64,000 bases of DNA from Mycteria americana. Lineage: Eukaryota; Chordata; Aves; Ciconiiformes; Ciconiidae. The stretch covers positions 48,277,001-48,341,000 of the forward strand of contig NC_134371.1 in NCBI RefSeq assembly GCF_035582795.1, written 5' to 3'. The notes below the pieces were generated by a model. It ran no database searches. It was not told the DNA's origin and saw nothing but the letters and a program-made list of their open reading frames with translations. Position numbers and translations under genes: made by a program. This document shows, piece after piece, positions 1 to 41,980 of this stretch. Position 1 is the first letter of the stretch; the number at the start of each line of letters is the position of its first letter.

Positions 1-1312
1 TGCTCTGCCAGCGTAAAGGAGTTAAAACCGCAACCTAGTGCCACAGTAAAGTAAGTGTGTATAGGGGAATCCCCAGATGGCACAGAGCTGCCAGAGCTGC
101 TTCTACATAGGGTCCTCTTCTCTGCTAACAGCACACACAGTGCCTCCTGTAGTGGGCTTGGAAAAGCAGTTTTTCCTTCCAGGTTTACAGAGAAAGTGGG
201 GAGGTTAGTCCGTATAGCTGTTGTTTCTCTGGTGGGCTTGAGCAGACAGAATATTGGCAAGCTGTAAAATCCATCTGGGATGGCCCCATTCCAGAGCTGA
301 ATTGATCAAAATCGATGCGTGGGTTTGCCCTTTTTCAAGTTGATTACAAAAACTTCCAAGCCAAGTGCTGCTTTAGGTTACATATGACTTTCATTTTTGC
401 ATCACTGGAAATGATTGGCAAGACTGTTGCTTCAAATGTTTTCACTGAGATTAGGCACTTACAGTAATAAATAGTGTTAAGACTGAGAGTAAAATCAGTA
501 TGTTTGACACAGAATCTGCTAGCAATATTCTTCTTACCATATGTGCATAAAAAAGGTTGCACCTCTCTGCTTCATGCACAATCTGTCTCTTCCTTCAGAT
601 CTTCGTATCCAGTCTCTTTAGACTGTAACTTCTTTTGCATGATACAGCTTTCATCTGCAAGAAAGTGCTGTTTTAATACAAGTACTACTATGTCAGTAGA
701 ATCAAAACATTATAAGTATTATGGCATTATTAGAAGTTGCCTAGCCTTAACCAAAATAAGAAATAATAAGTACTAATTTTCGTGCTAGTCTTACAAAGTT
801 TTGCCTTTAAAAGGACTTCAGAATTAAGTAACAAACAATAGAAGGTAGATTGAAAGTTAGTTAGTATACACTGAAAAGAGGAATGCAGAGATAGATAAAA
901 ACTTTACAGGTAGTTCATTAGTCATTCTGTAACATGCTTTACTCTTTGGAGAGTAAAAGAATAAGCACATCTCTATTATGAAGAAGAAAAACCAGTTCAG
1001 TAATTACAGATTTTGTTAAAAAGAAAGGGAATGCAAGGGAATGCACTAGAACTAGTCAAGAAGCACAGGGCAGGTTTTTTAAAAGGAAGCATTCTTTTTA
1101 ATGCAGTGTTTTGTTGTGTATTATGAAAGAGCAAACTTAAGCATCTTGCAGGAGAGTACTCTCCCTGTGGTATGAAAGTTCCTTAGTAACTAGGCTCAGG
1201 ACTTTTCAGTGTTGCCAGTTGTTCATGATTTTCATAGCATTTTTTTGTATGCTCTACTACTTATTTTTTTCTTATTGTGTATATGTGTTATTGCATTTGC
1301 TTTGTTTTACAG
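1..1312 (+). other. DPH5: DPH5 intron (partial), upstream of the first visible exon
   Basis: AT-rich sequence ending in the acceptor at 1311-1312. I looked for the preceding DPH5 exon, which should encode the segment before the LYNFGETV block, and did not find it. It probably lies left of the window. No other gene is seen here. Confidence 0.6.
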
Positions 1313-1433
1313 TTGTACAATTTTGGAGAGACAGTTTCTATAGTTTTCTGGACAGATACATGGAAGCCAGAGAGCTTTTTTGACAAGATTGAGAAGAACA
1401 GGCAGAATGGAATGCACACACTGTGCTTACTTG
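1313..1433 (+). CDS. DPH5: DPH5 exon (LYNFGETV...HTLCLL)
   Basis: The acceptor follows a T-rich tract (tttgttttacag) and the donor is GTAAGC at 1434. The 121-nt exon begins in phase 0 and leaves one base, completed by the next exon to an aspartate codon. Confidence 0.93.
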
Positions 1434-4400
1434 GTAAGCAGCAGCTACCCCGGTTCCTTAGCTACCGTCTTCTGTGGCGTCCAGAAACAATAGTGATAGG
1501 CATGAGATGAAGTCTGTGATTAAAAAAATGTTCTTAGCTAACGTATGTCTTTGAAAATATACCAAAAATTGGGACGTTAGTTTATGTGTACTTAGAGTCA
1601 GTTCAGCCATTTTTCATGCTACAGCGGCCAGGAGTTTCTTAGTTCCTCTTCAGAAAATCCATAAGTTTTGCCTTTGTAGAAGTCAAATAGGAGCAGGAGG
1701 CCCATATTTGCTCTAAAGATCAGTGTGACTTTAGGCTAGATCAAGCTCAGGATCCAAGTCAGATTGCAGTGACTAGCAGCTATCTTTTATTGACTTAATT
1801 AGGTTAAAGCTCAACACATTTGACTTTCTGGGGAGCTAAATCATACATTTAACCACATTTCTGTTTTGTAAGGTGATATTCCCTTTCCTAAATTATCTCA
1901 TCCAAAGATGTTTTGGCAAAAGGTGATTGTTATGTGAGAAGCTTCAGTGCTGCAAAAAATCCTTGCTGATCGTGGAGCTGAAACAGAATACTGCTCCCAC
2001 CTGACTACTGTCCCCAGGCTTTCCCATGGTGCTGTCTGGTCTTTATCCTACCCAACGATCCTCTGCTGAAAGCCACTTTCTGAGTAATTCTACTAGTCTA
2101 GTTAACTCCTTAAAGATTATGGAACTGCCTGTATATAAACTGTAAGGCACTTGCATATTTGTATATATGATTATATACCTTTCTGTATCATCTTTCAAAC
2201 ACAGCTGGGATCTCTCAGTGCTAAATAAATTAGTATTTTAAATAAAAACAGATTCTGTGGTAACTGGAGGGAATCCTGAGCAGGAAACAATTTAAATGTG
2301 TAAGCATCATTGAACATCAAACTTTCCAATGCCTCGAAAGTTGTTTGTTTTCAAAATTGGCTAAAAATTGGAATTGTGGTGATTTGTTTTAAAGAAGGAT
2401 GACTTCAGAAGTGTTTTAAACAAGGATTATTACAACTATGATATGTTAAAACAAAGTATTCTTTAGATATTTTGTATAATCATTTCTACTATCTCCCTTT
2501 CTATGTTTAATTTTTTACATGGTAGTGAGAAAGCGAGAAAGTTCAAAAAAATTTTTTGAAACAGTAAAATTGGATTATAAATCTCACGTTTCAGGGGCAG
2601 TTGTGGTATCTGCATCTAATTGTAGCTCACAGCTGAAGACTACCAATTTCCAAATTAATTATTCCCTTAATACTACTTGGTCATTCTGGTCTATGTATTG
2701 ATTGTTTATCCAACTAGGTTAGATTACCAGATAAACAAACGTGACATAAAAAGGTTGGTGCTGATAAACTTCTGAATTCAAGGTGACTTCACAGACATAT
2801 AAGCAATTTGGTAAACTGTGCACTAACAGTCTTGCAGCTTTGCATTTTAAACCCCTTTCTGCAGAGCTACTTTGGTTTAGGAGTTGATTGTATAACTTAA
2901 GCAATACTTTTTTTAAAAGTCAAGATTTAAAACGTATCCAGCTTTCACTATGATAGTATTTTGCGGGCATTTGAATACAGATAACTCTTGGAGAGACTGT
3001 GATCAAGTAGAGTTTCATAAAATTGCAGATGTGCAGAGTCTTACCTGACCCATTCTCTATTTCATTTTTGCCCAAATCCTTTTTTTTCCCCATAACAGAA
3101 GATTGTTCTAAATTTTGATTGGGACAGAAAGGAAGTGCTAACGAAAGTCAGGTTCCTGCATGGCAGTGATGTAATCACTGTTGATCAGTCATACTGTTCT
3201 ACCTTTTGTGACCACAATGTACTCACAATTTAAGAGTAGTCCCAATACCCTGGTGTGCTTAAACATGCTGGCATTTAGCTGTCCTATGGTAAATATGTCT
3301 GCTATTTGTATACTTAGCAGTATTTTTATTCATCTATGTTGCTCTGAAATCTGTGAAACTTGCCCTGTCTTTGGATAAAAACACATGCATAAAATCGCAA
3401 TACTTTGTGATTAATTAACATATGAAACAGTAGAATGTAATCCATATTCCTTTTTCCTGTAATAGCTAAAATGTTGTTATAAAGTTTATAGAATCTGCTA
3501 ATTAAATTAAGCTTACCTACATAGAAAACTAAGTGGGAAGTTTGTAGGGAACCTGCGTTTTAATATCTGTTTTGTTCTACAGACATTAAAGTGAAGGAAC
3601 AGTCTCTGGAGAATCTCATGAAGTGAGTCACCATTTTGAAAATATATAGAAACACACAGTGTATTCACAAGGGGTTTTTTGGTACAAGGAAAAAAGGTTC
3701 TTTGCCCGTAGTCTAATACTGAACTTACCTGCCTTCTCCTCTTGTACTCCTCAGTGGCCATGGTCTTTTCTTCCATACAAGGAGTGGAACTTTTTTGTTC
3801 ATTACAATAGGACCTGGCTTTCTTTACAATAACTGAATGAAATTGGAGCAGAGCATGATCTTTTTTTTAACTGTTTCTGTGAGAAGCATTAAGTCAGAAT
3901 GGGGTAAGCTTTCTGTCTGGCAAATGAAGTGTTATTTTACTACTGTTCTGTCCCATCCTGAAATGGATTAATAGCTGAAACAATGTTCTGAATTCATTCT
4001 TCCTTACACTGGCTACAAACAGTGAGAGGTACTGAATACATACATACCTTTTCAAACAGCTAAATAAGCAATATATAGAAAATGCTCTTAAGTTCATTTA
4101 ACTGTATTCAAAAAAGCTCTTGCCACATGTTAATCATCTCTCTGCAATCTGTATGTTTTGACAGTGGCAAATATAAATGGTTACTTTATACGCATGCTGT
4201 AACTCTGGTCTAAATTAACATTTGTGAAGTCTCACAGTATCATTGAGGTTTGTTTATTCTGGAGTTTCAAAATAAAATCTGTTTGACTGAATCCACAGTT
4301 GGCAAAGAAAGCAGCATTTCATTGAAGAATATATTTCTAGTCTGTAATCATCTGTCTACAGGGCATTTGACAGAAAAACAGTAGTTTGCCCTTGAATTTC

Positions 4401-5947
4401 AGTCTAATGCATCTTTCAGGAGTAGCTGCAAAACCTGCGTATTGCTTCCAGCAGCTGAATTTGCTTTTAGGACTGAAATGATCTGCCAGCTGGAGGCCCT
4501 GCTGTTTCACAGGTGTGATGAGAGCACAAGAGACTTCTGTCTTTCTTAAAAATTCCACTCTTGTCTAAAAGGCCTGGCCTGAGACCCTGGGCCTGTTTTA
4601 AGTTCAATTTGCTGGTCTAGAGGTTTCTTGAAATAAACGGCAAGAACTCCAGGGATAATTAAATGGATTATTTGTGAAATTTCTCTACTTTTCTTTCCCT
4701 GCAGAGGAAGAAAGATTTATGAGCCACCACGCTACATGAGCGTGAATCAAGCTGCGGAACAGCTTCTTGCCATTATTCAAAACAGGAGGCTCCAAGGAGA
4801 AGAACCAGGTACTATTACTGCAACGTTTTTATCTGCTACTACCCCTCTCAATCACACTTATTGATGAGCCTCTGAACTCTTCTCCCTTCCTCTTAATCTT
4901 AGCATTCTCTTGTTCTGCAGTGGAATTGAGCTGCCTTAAATCCTAGTCATGAGATGGATTTGGCAGAGCTTGAACATTCAGTGAGCACAGATGACCGAGC
5001 ACTAGTGGCTCCTGGAGGTTTAGCCAAAGCCTCGGTCTGGTAACCCTGTACTGTTTCTATCCTTCTTTAACTGTGAGCTCTCTGATCCATTAGACTTGCA
5101 GGAGGCAGAAGGATTCTGAGCATTTTAGATCTGTCAAGCTTCAAAAAATCTCTGCGACATTTTATTTAGAGTGGTCACACTCTGCTCTACATGAATACCA
5201 GCATGAATCTAGGTTAACCCAGCAATGCAGAACTGTGATTTTGACTTTGAATTCTTAACACTAGTAAAAAGCAAACTTTGAAAGATGTTTATTGAGACCA
5301 AGGGTGAAATCACAGCAGCTATAAAGATGACTCAGTTGTGTCACAGAAAAACTTTCTAATAGAAGTTCATCTAGCTACATGCCTCCTTTTAAAAGTTTAT
5401 TCCTTAAATACTGTTAAAATGAAGATCCTTTCATTTTATCCTTCATATAGAATGAATCAGAAGCAGCAGTCTCCTCAAAGGGAACACAATTCCTGAATGA
5501 ATTTCATATTCTACTTCTGCTGCACTCCCATTCTTGCTTATAAACATCCCTAAGATACAAGCTTTATTTTCTTTGAAGAACAAGCTTCTTTCTAGGCCAC
5601 TCCAATGATTTCTTAATTGGAGTTTCAAGAAAGCAGTGTTAAAGCTTAAGCATTTTGAGTACTTTTTCCTTTATGAGAGGACGATTAGTCAATAAATTAA
5701 GCATTTAATCTTCTTTCTTACAGAAATTACTGAAAACACAATTTGTGTTGGCCTCGCACGTGTGGGTGCTCCGGATCAGCAGATTGCTTCAGGCACACTG
5801 TATCAGATGTCCACAGTGGAATTAGGCGGCCCACTACATTCTTTGATTGTTACAGGCACTATGCATCCTCTGGAATTAGAAATGCTCAAGCTTTTTTCTG
5901 TAGATAGTTCCAGTTTGGAAAAGAATGCATTTCAAAGGACCACTTAA
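1313..5947 (+). CDS. DPH5: DPH5, diphthine methyl ester synthase, 3' part (4 coding exons)
   Basis: The coding exons are 1313-1433, 3583-3622, 4705-4808 and 5724-5947. They join in frame to 162 codons plus stop, about the C-terminal 57% of a protein that is about 285 residues in human. The enzyme uses S-adenosylmethionine to methylate the modified histidine of elongation factor 2 during diphthamide synthesis in the cytosol. Recognisable blocks are LYNFGETVSIVFWTDTW, IYEPPRYMSVNQAAEQLL and the C-terminal CVGLARVG..DQQIASGTL and GPLHSLIVTG segments. All introns are GT-AG and the phases agree. The N-terminal half, with most of the SAM-binding fold, lies left of the window. The gene is convergent with SLC30A7. 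The stop codon shares a base with an AATAAA signal. Identity is from remembered family sequence and I am very sure of it. Confidence 0.95.
3583..3622 (+). CDS. DPH5: DPH5 exon (DIKVKEQSLENLMK)
   Basis: A 40-nt micro-exon between a ttctacag acceptor and a GTGAGT donor. It matches the family segment IKVKEQSLENL. Its phase (2 nt, 12 codons, 2 nt) fits both neighbouring exons. Confidence 0.93.
4705..4808 (+). CDS. DPH5: DPH5 exon (GRKIYEPPRYMSVNQAAEQLL...)
   Basis: The acceptor is tttccctgcag and the donor is GTACTA. The 104-nt exon encodes the strongly conserved KIYEPPRYMSVNQAA block followed by a charged stretch ending in GEEP. Confidence 0.94.
5724..5947 (+). CDS. DPH5: DPH5 terminal coding exon
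   Basis: The acceptor is ttcttacag. The frame enters as a glutamate codon split across the intron and runs through ENTICVGLARVG and GPLHSLIVTG to TAA at 5945-5947. The last ~20 residues (after KLFS) are not conserved with the human tail as I remember it, as expected for this family. Confidence 0.94.
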
Positions 5948-5952
5948 ATAAA
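5947..5952 (+). terminator. AATAAA poly(A) signal overlapping the DPH5 stop codon
   Basis: The last A of the TAA stop is the first A of AATAAA, and a T-rich stretch follows within 30 bases. If used, the 3' UTR would be only about 15-30 nt. Other + strand AATAAA copies occur at 8696-8701 and 9947-9952, so a longer UTR is equally possible. Confidence 0.5.
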
Positions 5953-8900
5953 AATGAGGCATTTAAATTTTTATTCCATCTTTAATTTCATGACAGCATA
6001 AAGTTATTCTGTGAATATTTAGAGCTTGCCTAAGTGCAGTTAGATTGTATATTGCTTCAGAAGACAACATGGACCTGCTTTTACCTGAGGCTACGAACTG
6101 CACCTGCTGGTATCAGCTTCTAACACGTAGACACCTCCAGAAAGCTTTAAAACTTAAACCCCCTTTGTCTGATTCAGTTCATTGACATCTACATCAGTCT
6201 TAGGTTGATGACCAGAGTAAGTGCAAGTAAAGGACTGAAGAAGCATACCAGGTATCTGTCTGGCATCACTTTTGCTGCAGTACATTAACCAAGCCTACTG
6301 CATACATTGTTGTAAGTGCATTTTAGATGTTAAAGGTTGCTTTTCAACTTTCCAGAAACTTAGTAGTTCGCTCACCAATAGAAACCATTAGTGTGCAAAA
6401 CCTGTTAGGTCTGTATCCATCTTTACAGTTGGAAGAGTGAATACAGACAGGTGACAATGTTCTTTTATGTCTAAACCAAGAAAAACAAGAACTCACCCTT
6501 TGGACAGTTGGTGAAACAGAGGGAGAAGCTGCACAGAATTTCTTATTTCAGAAGGTTGCAACTTAAAATAGAACTGGATTTCTTCATATGTTAATGCTAG
6601 CATTTATGAAGTGCTGGACAAACTGCAGCAACCACAATTAACCTCAAGCCAATTCTCAGAAAACAGACTGCAGGAATTCTCTTCCAAATCAGCTAATGGA
6701 TGGCGGTGGTTGCTACTTCAACTAGTCTTCACAGTATGTATGACAACAAAGCAGAGCTGTATGCATATTTTTTTTAAACAGAAGATTTATTGGAAAGAAA
6801 TTTGATCCCATATCTTTTCAGCAATATAGGATATTTAACATTTTATATAGACTGTATTCAAGTAGAAAAGCTTACATTAAAAATTTCTAATATTGCACTT
6901 GGGACAAGTCATGGCTAAGCTACTAACATTAGCATTCCAGAGCAAAATCATACATAGTCTTCAGAATTTTAGTGAGCTGCCTTGTATTATCATTAAGATT
7001 TCTTGACAGGTATTTTGATATCCTGTACTATTCAACTTCAGCTCACTGCTAAGAGTAATTCCTGCAATTTAAAGGTAAAGGCAAGCAATATGCTGAATGC
7101 AAGCAATACGCTGTATGCTACCAGCAATGATTTTGGCAATTTCTTCATTCACAATATTTCACACTTCAGCCAAAATACTGTTGCGATTCATTTAACTCTT
7201 GTACAAGATCCCAGCATACACATGAAAGACTTCAATGCACATGGGAAGTGAAATACACAACTCCTTTTACACATTATTTCCGCCAAATTACCACATAGGC
7301 AGGAACCTTTTGTGGCTCACTGAAACAGACAAGTAGATTAACCAGTATTTGTACACAGCAAGACATGTAGTCTTCATATGCCAGGCACAGCAGAAGCGTA
7401 ACTGGCATCTTTTCACATTATAGCAGTCTCTGGCCAATGAAGTCCCAACAGGGATGGTCACTGCAACAAAGCCTGAATGGGGGAGAAATCCAAAAGGGAA
7501 TCCCAGCAAGCTGCAGATAGGGATTTTTCATAGAAGTGTAAAGGAGGAATTAACCACTGAGTCAGTATGAGGGATCAGAGAAATGGATTATTAAAAAAAA
7601 AAAAAAATCCCTGTATACTCATTCCCAAACATGCTTAAAAGGGGTGGGATAATCAAGAATCATAGCAAGTGGCAGTCTGATGGCTGCTGGGGAAACAGGA
7701 CAAGGCTTAATTAGTGACTAAAGTTGTTGCTCTGAACTGGTATTTAAAGATCCTGTTACATGAGTATTGATTAGGATTTGCATCTTATAGAAGCATGAAG
7801 GTTTCTGCAACTGCAATCTGCACTGTGAGAGAAAAGCCATGAACTTCACAATGTGATTGCACAGTGGGTGCAAAGGGTGGAAAACTGCAGTTCAGCAGCA
7901 GCTTCTCTCTCCTCTTGTGTCTTTTTTACCTTCCCAAAACAGGTTCACTTAAAACAGTTAAAGAGAGATACCCTTTCTTTCCTTCACCTTTAAAGCCAGC
8001 TTTTCTTCTTCAGGAAAAAAAAAAAAAGTTAAGAGTCACTAAGGTCCATTTTATTAGTAGCAGCAGTTTCAATTTTTATGTAAAAATAGTGTCAGTAGCT
8101 CTTACTAATGATGCAATGAAACTCGTTTTAGTAAGCAGTATTACATAAAAAGCAGTCATTTATTTGGACCAGCACTTTTTGCCTTAGTTTAGCAAATTGC
8201 ACAAGTAACCCAGCTCTCTGTAGGGGCCCTAGTGATGTAAGGAACAAGTCTATCCAGATGTATAGACTTACAGGATTAGCCTACGAAGGACCAGTCTTCA
8301 CTGTGCGTACTCTTAAGAGTAGTTTTCTTCCACTGTTATTTACCATGATAAACTTCTGGGGCATTTTAATACTGACACTCTGTAGCACCTGTTTTATCTT
8401 CTTATTTGCTGTAGGTCCTGTAAAAATCATGCAGTTTGCAGACTTGGTCTTTGGGACAATAGGGTTGTAAGTTACTGTTTTCAGTCACAGAAAAAAACTC
8501 CACAAAGACAGACCAGTAACGCCACAGTAAGCTTCAGCTACGTGAAAACATGAGAAAAATCATACTTTGAAAATTTGGTTCAAAATTCAGTACTGGATAC
8601 CAGGAAGCTGAGTTTTAGCAGATGATCTGCAGACATTCATCCATCTCTGAATATCAGTCATTCACACAAATCTTTAAAGGATGCAATGCATCTCCAATAA
8701 ACTGTTAAAAGCAAAGAGTTATATAATAAGCTAAGTGTTAGGTAATTAGCAAAACACACAATCATGGAGCTTTGACTTTCAGGATAAGAAAAGCTGCACT
8801 TTCAATTGCATGATTTGTACTCTCCTAAAACCTGAGCAAGTATCCCCTTACGTGAAAAAAAAAAAAAAAATCAGATGTCCCTCTGTTTACTGACATACTA

Positions 8901-11842
8901 GATGTGATTGTAGTTACTGGACATGTACTGTCTTTTGTAGACTTTTGTGAGGCGTATCCTTTTTCAGAATGCCTAAAAAAGGCTTAAAGTCTACTTTGAA
9001 TCTGACTTGCCTACACTATCCTCAATTATATTTAACAAACAAATGATACATTTCTTACTATAAAAACATCAAGTTCTCCTTAAAAATCATGAAGAAAGTG
9101 CTGTCTTGGTTAGAAAACTCAGACTTGTACATATGCTTCCAACAGTCAAAAGCAACAAAAAATGTAAAAAAATTATTAAAATCAATATTGTGTAATTATA
9201 ACCAGCTTATAGGCTTTTTCAGTGAACTTTCCGTATTTAAAAAGTTTGTAGATGTACTTCTTAAAAAAAACCAACCAAACAACCAAACAAACCCCAACAA
9301 CAAACCCAACTGCCACTCAGGCAGATTCTCATTTGGGAACAAGTTGTAGCAGTCATCTTTTCATTAAGAAAACTAAAATAGTGGCCAAGCCCAGCATCTT
9401 GGGCAGCACTACAGTATTTCAGCAAGTCCAGGAATACTCAGTCCCAAAACATGCTAGTATAAAAGTTATATAAACCAAAGCCTGCTCTTGGATCATGACA
9501 CAATTGCGATGAAGTTGGCTGGTGCTTGCATTTAAAGTGACATCAGTTGATCTTCTCTAGCCTCAAATAGTAGTAATATTAACTATTAAAAAAAAAAAAA
9601 TCAAGAAATCATGCTGTCAGCCAAGAAGCAGTCTATATGCAACATACTACAAAACAGTATGAGGGATCTCTGCCCTATAATCACAACTATATTTTAATTA
9701 CCTTTTCTGTGAACATATATGCAAACGGTATCTTAAACTGCAATACTCAAATCTGCTCAGAGTGCCCTACCCTGTGCCATGTAACTTACAGATCCCACCC
9801 CCCAGTCAGGAACTCCAGGCCTGGCAGAGCATCTGCCAGGCAAGACAAGGAGGGAGCCTGACAGGGTGCCAGGGAGGAGGCCGCAAAAGAGATGTGGAAC
9901 AGTGTAGCCAGCTGAAAGGGCATTCTCTACCTGCATCCCCAGGAGAAATAAACAGGATCAGAAACCAGCAATAGCGATAAAGAGGGATCTGAAGACCGGA
10001 AGAGACTGTAAAGCTTAAAAGCAATATGTATGTGGCTTTTTACTGCTATTTTTCTTTACACCCAGTTTTCAGTTCCAAGCACAAGAGTACACCCCTAAGC
10101 TTTGTACAAAATCAACATTCACGTTTCAATATCTCATCTGGAAAAATTCAGGAACCACCTATCAATTTGGCAACCATCAAGTTTTCACATGAAAAGAGAT
10201 CAAAATTCAGGTGCTATATAGGAACGACAGAACAAATGCAAGAAACTCTTCATCTCTATCATGAATTCAGCAGCATCAGTGGCAAACAAACCATTTCTGC
10301 AAATGAATCTTCGGTACTTTCATAGTGCCTGGCACTTAGTACACAGACATCAGCTTCAGAGGGCCTTGATCTCAGTATTACCACGTATGAGGTGCCAGAA
10401 GAATACTTAAAATCCATACCAGCCAGAAGCGGCTATGGTTTATCAGAAAAATGCCTGTCTTGTTTTTTACTCCACAATGTTCTGTTTGTAAAATGTCCTC
10501 TTATAAAAACTTCCATTACCAAGTTAACTACTACAGCAGAGTGGAATTATCATCTGTAATACCAAGTATAGCAGATTGTCTTTCAAAACAATGCTCAGAT
10601 CTGAAAGTGTAAAATGATTAAAATGCTAGAAAAATATGACAGACCAATGTTTCTGGAAAAACAACTTAATACACTGAGATTTTTTTTTTTTTTCATGAAA
10701 ACACACAAGGCTACAGTAAGACAGTAAAAAAATGTCAGACTTGTCAACACGGAAAAAGCATAATCTTAAACAGCCTGAACCACAGTCCTTATTTCCATTT
10801 CGGGTATAACCACCAGGAACAACTATTTTCAGTATTTGGAAAGGCAAAAGTTCTCTCACCAATCACTTTAATAAAAATTATTACAACCTATTAAAATCAA
10901 GGAGATTTAAGCTTTCACAAACAATTTAGGGATTTATTTTTTCCCGCCACATAATCTGGAAGATAAAAAACTTCAAGCATTGCTTCCATCACCAGCATCT
11001 TCCCTCAGCTGCCTGTTGTTTCAGTGACTATGAACATGAGTAGCATCATGTAATGTCTCATTACTCTCAACAGTATGATGAGACTAATAATTGGAGTTAA
11101 ATCTAGTATTTTGACTAAAATAATTTCCACAAGATATGTGCAACAAAATATCCAGCTTGTTTTGGAAGCAAGTCTCTTCACAACAGCTTTGCCTTTTATA
11201 TTTAGAATTTTTCTGTCCGTTTGATTCGATGCAAGTGTAAGGGAAGTCTAACATCTACAGTTATGCAAGTACACAAACCCCCCACATACATTACTAGTAA
11301 ATAATCAGACTGCATACAAGATATTTGTAAAAGTAATAAAACCCTTTGATGCTCCATATTTATGCTGGCAAATACCTCTCCTGATATAAAAGGCACTTTG
11401 AAAACCCAATATGGTTTGGTTCATTAAGTTTGCAAAGTACAAACAATTGTACAAACATACAATTATATTGAAGCATGTCAGCCATTGTGACATTATCCAC
11501 AAACAAGTTTCCAATTGTTGATAACACTGGTTTTATGGGAATGAGCAGTGGTTTCAGCAGCTTCACTGAAGACATGACAGGGTTTCCAGTACCACAATCT
11601 TAGTAAGTAAAAAACCCTCAAAAACTTAGAAGTTTAGGGGCCACAAAAACACAAGACCCAAAGTCCATAACATTCATTCCATATTTACTCCTTAGAAGTG
11701 AACTCCATCCATAGCCCAACGGCAGAAATCTATTCAGTCAATTCCAGAACAGTGGTGGAGGCAGGCTCTGTCTTGAGAAGTACGTTGTTATACCATTACA
11801 GTACAGAAAACTTTGGTCCAACAGCACAATTTCAGAAATTCA
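5953..11842. other. Convergent interval: DPH5 3' end and SLC30A7 3' UTR/flank
   Basis: No coding gene is seen. It probably holds the SLC30A7 3' UTR, read on -, with AATAAA candidates as tttatt on + at 10933-10938, 8159-8164 and 6786-6791. These would give UTRs of about 0.9, 3.7 and 5.05 kb. It also contains A-runs, an A/C-rich simple stretch (about 9265-9310) and a GC-rich patch (about 9785-9900). ORFs here are short and resemble nothing I know. Confidence 0.5.
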
Positions 11843-41074
<29,232 letters not shown>

Positions 41075-41929
41075 CTTCCCGGCGCCGGGGCCGCGGCGTG
41101 CCCGGCCGGCAGGGCAGGCAGACGGGGCGGGAGCGCTCCCCCCGCGGCCCGCCCACACGCCAGTCACGCTTCCGGTCTACCACTGCGCGCCTGCGCGCCG
41201 CGACGGCAGACGGCGCTGCGGGGGCGTGGCGGCGGGGGCGTGGCGCCACGGCCCGTTCGCGCCCAGGGGGCGGGGCCCGGGCTGGCGGGGGCGGGCGCTG
41301 CCGGGCCGGGTTGCTGGGGGGGGGGGGAGAGGGGGCTCTGGGGCGCAGGCACGCGGAGCAGCGCGCGCGCTGCCCGAGCTGGCGCCGCCGCCGGCGAAAA
41401 TCCAAACCCAGCCCCACCCCGGCGTGTGAGGCCTCATCCGCCCCCGGCCAGCGGCTCGCCCGCGTTCTGCTCACGATGCCCGGTGCTCCCGGGGCAGCTG
41501 TTGCGGCAGCGCCTGGTACGGGGCTGGGGCGGCGGCCTGGCCCCCCGCGGCCGGACCCGGGCTGCGGCGTACGGCCGCGCTCTGGGAAGCTGCGGGACAG
41601 CCAGAGCCGCCAGAGCCGGGCGGGGAGAAGCGCCCTGCCGGCGGCAGGACCCCGAACTACAAACCGGGGCCTGCCGGGAGGAAGCGGAGAGACGCCCCAC
41701 AGGAAGCGGGATACGGCGGCGCCGCCGTAGCGCTGCGGCGGTCCCGCCCGGGCCGCCCCTGAGTCACCGGAGCGGCCTGTGCGGGCGAGCCGAGCCGAGC
41801 CGAACCGCGGGGTGCCGGGCCGGCACCTCCTCTCCTCTGCCCCGCCCCGCCCCGCCCTGCCCTCCCGTGCGGCCTGCCGCCGCGCTCGCTGCCGCTGGTG
41901 ACGCCTCGGAAGCACAGCCCAGCTGCTGG

Positions 41930-41980
41930 TAGCGCCTCACCGCTGGGGAAGCAAGCGGCAATACCGGCGCCCTCCTGAAC
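41930..41980 (+). other. EXTL2: Possible 3' end of the EXTL2 5' non-coding exon
   Basis: AAC|GTGAGC at 41978-41986 is a good donor on + at the edge of the CpG island. A 5' UTR exon of EXTL2 must splice to the acceptor at 45058-45059, and this is one candidate. There is no transcript evidence. Confidence 0.3.

Noticed and set aside
9245-9310. Dense A/C repeats resembling short spaced repeats
   Set aside because: Irregular low-complexity sequence with no constant repeat or spacer length, so not a CRISPR-like array. The genome is also vertebrate.
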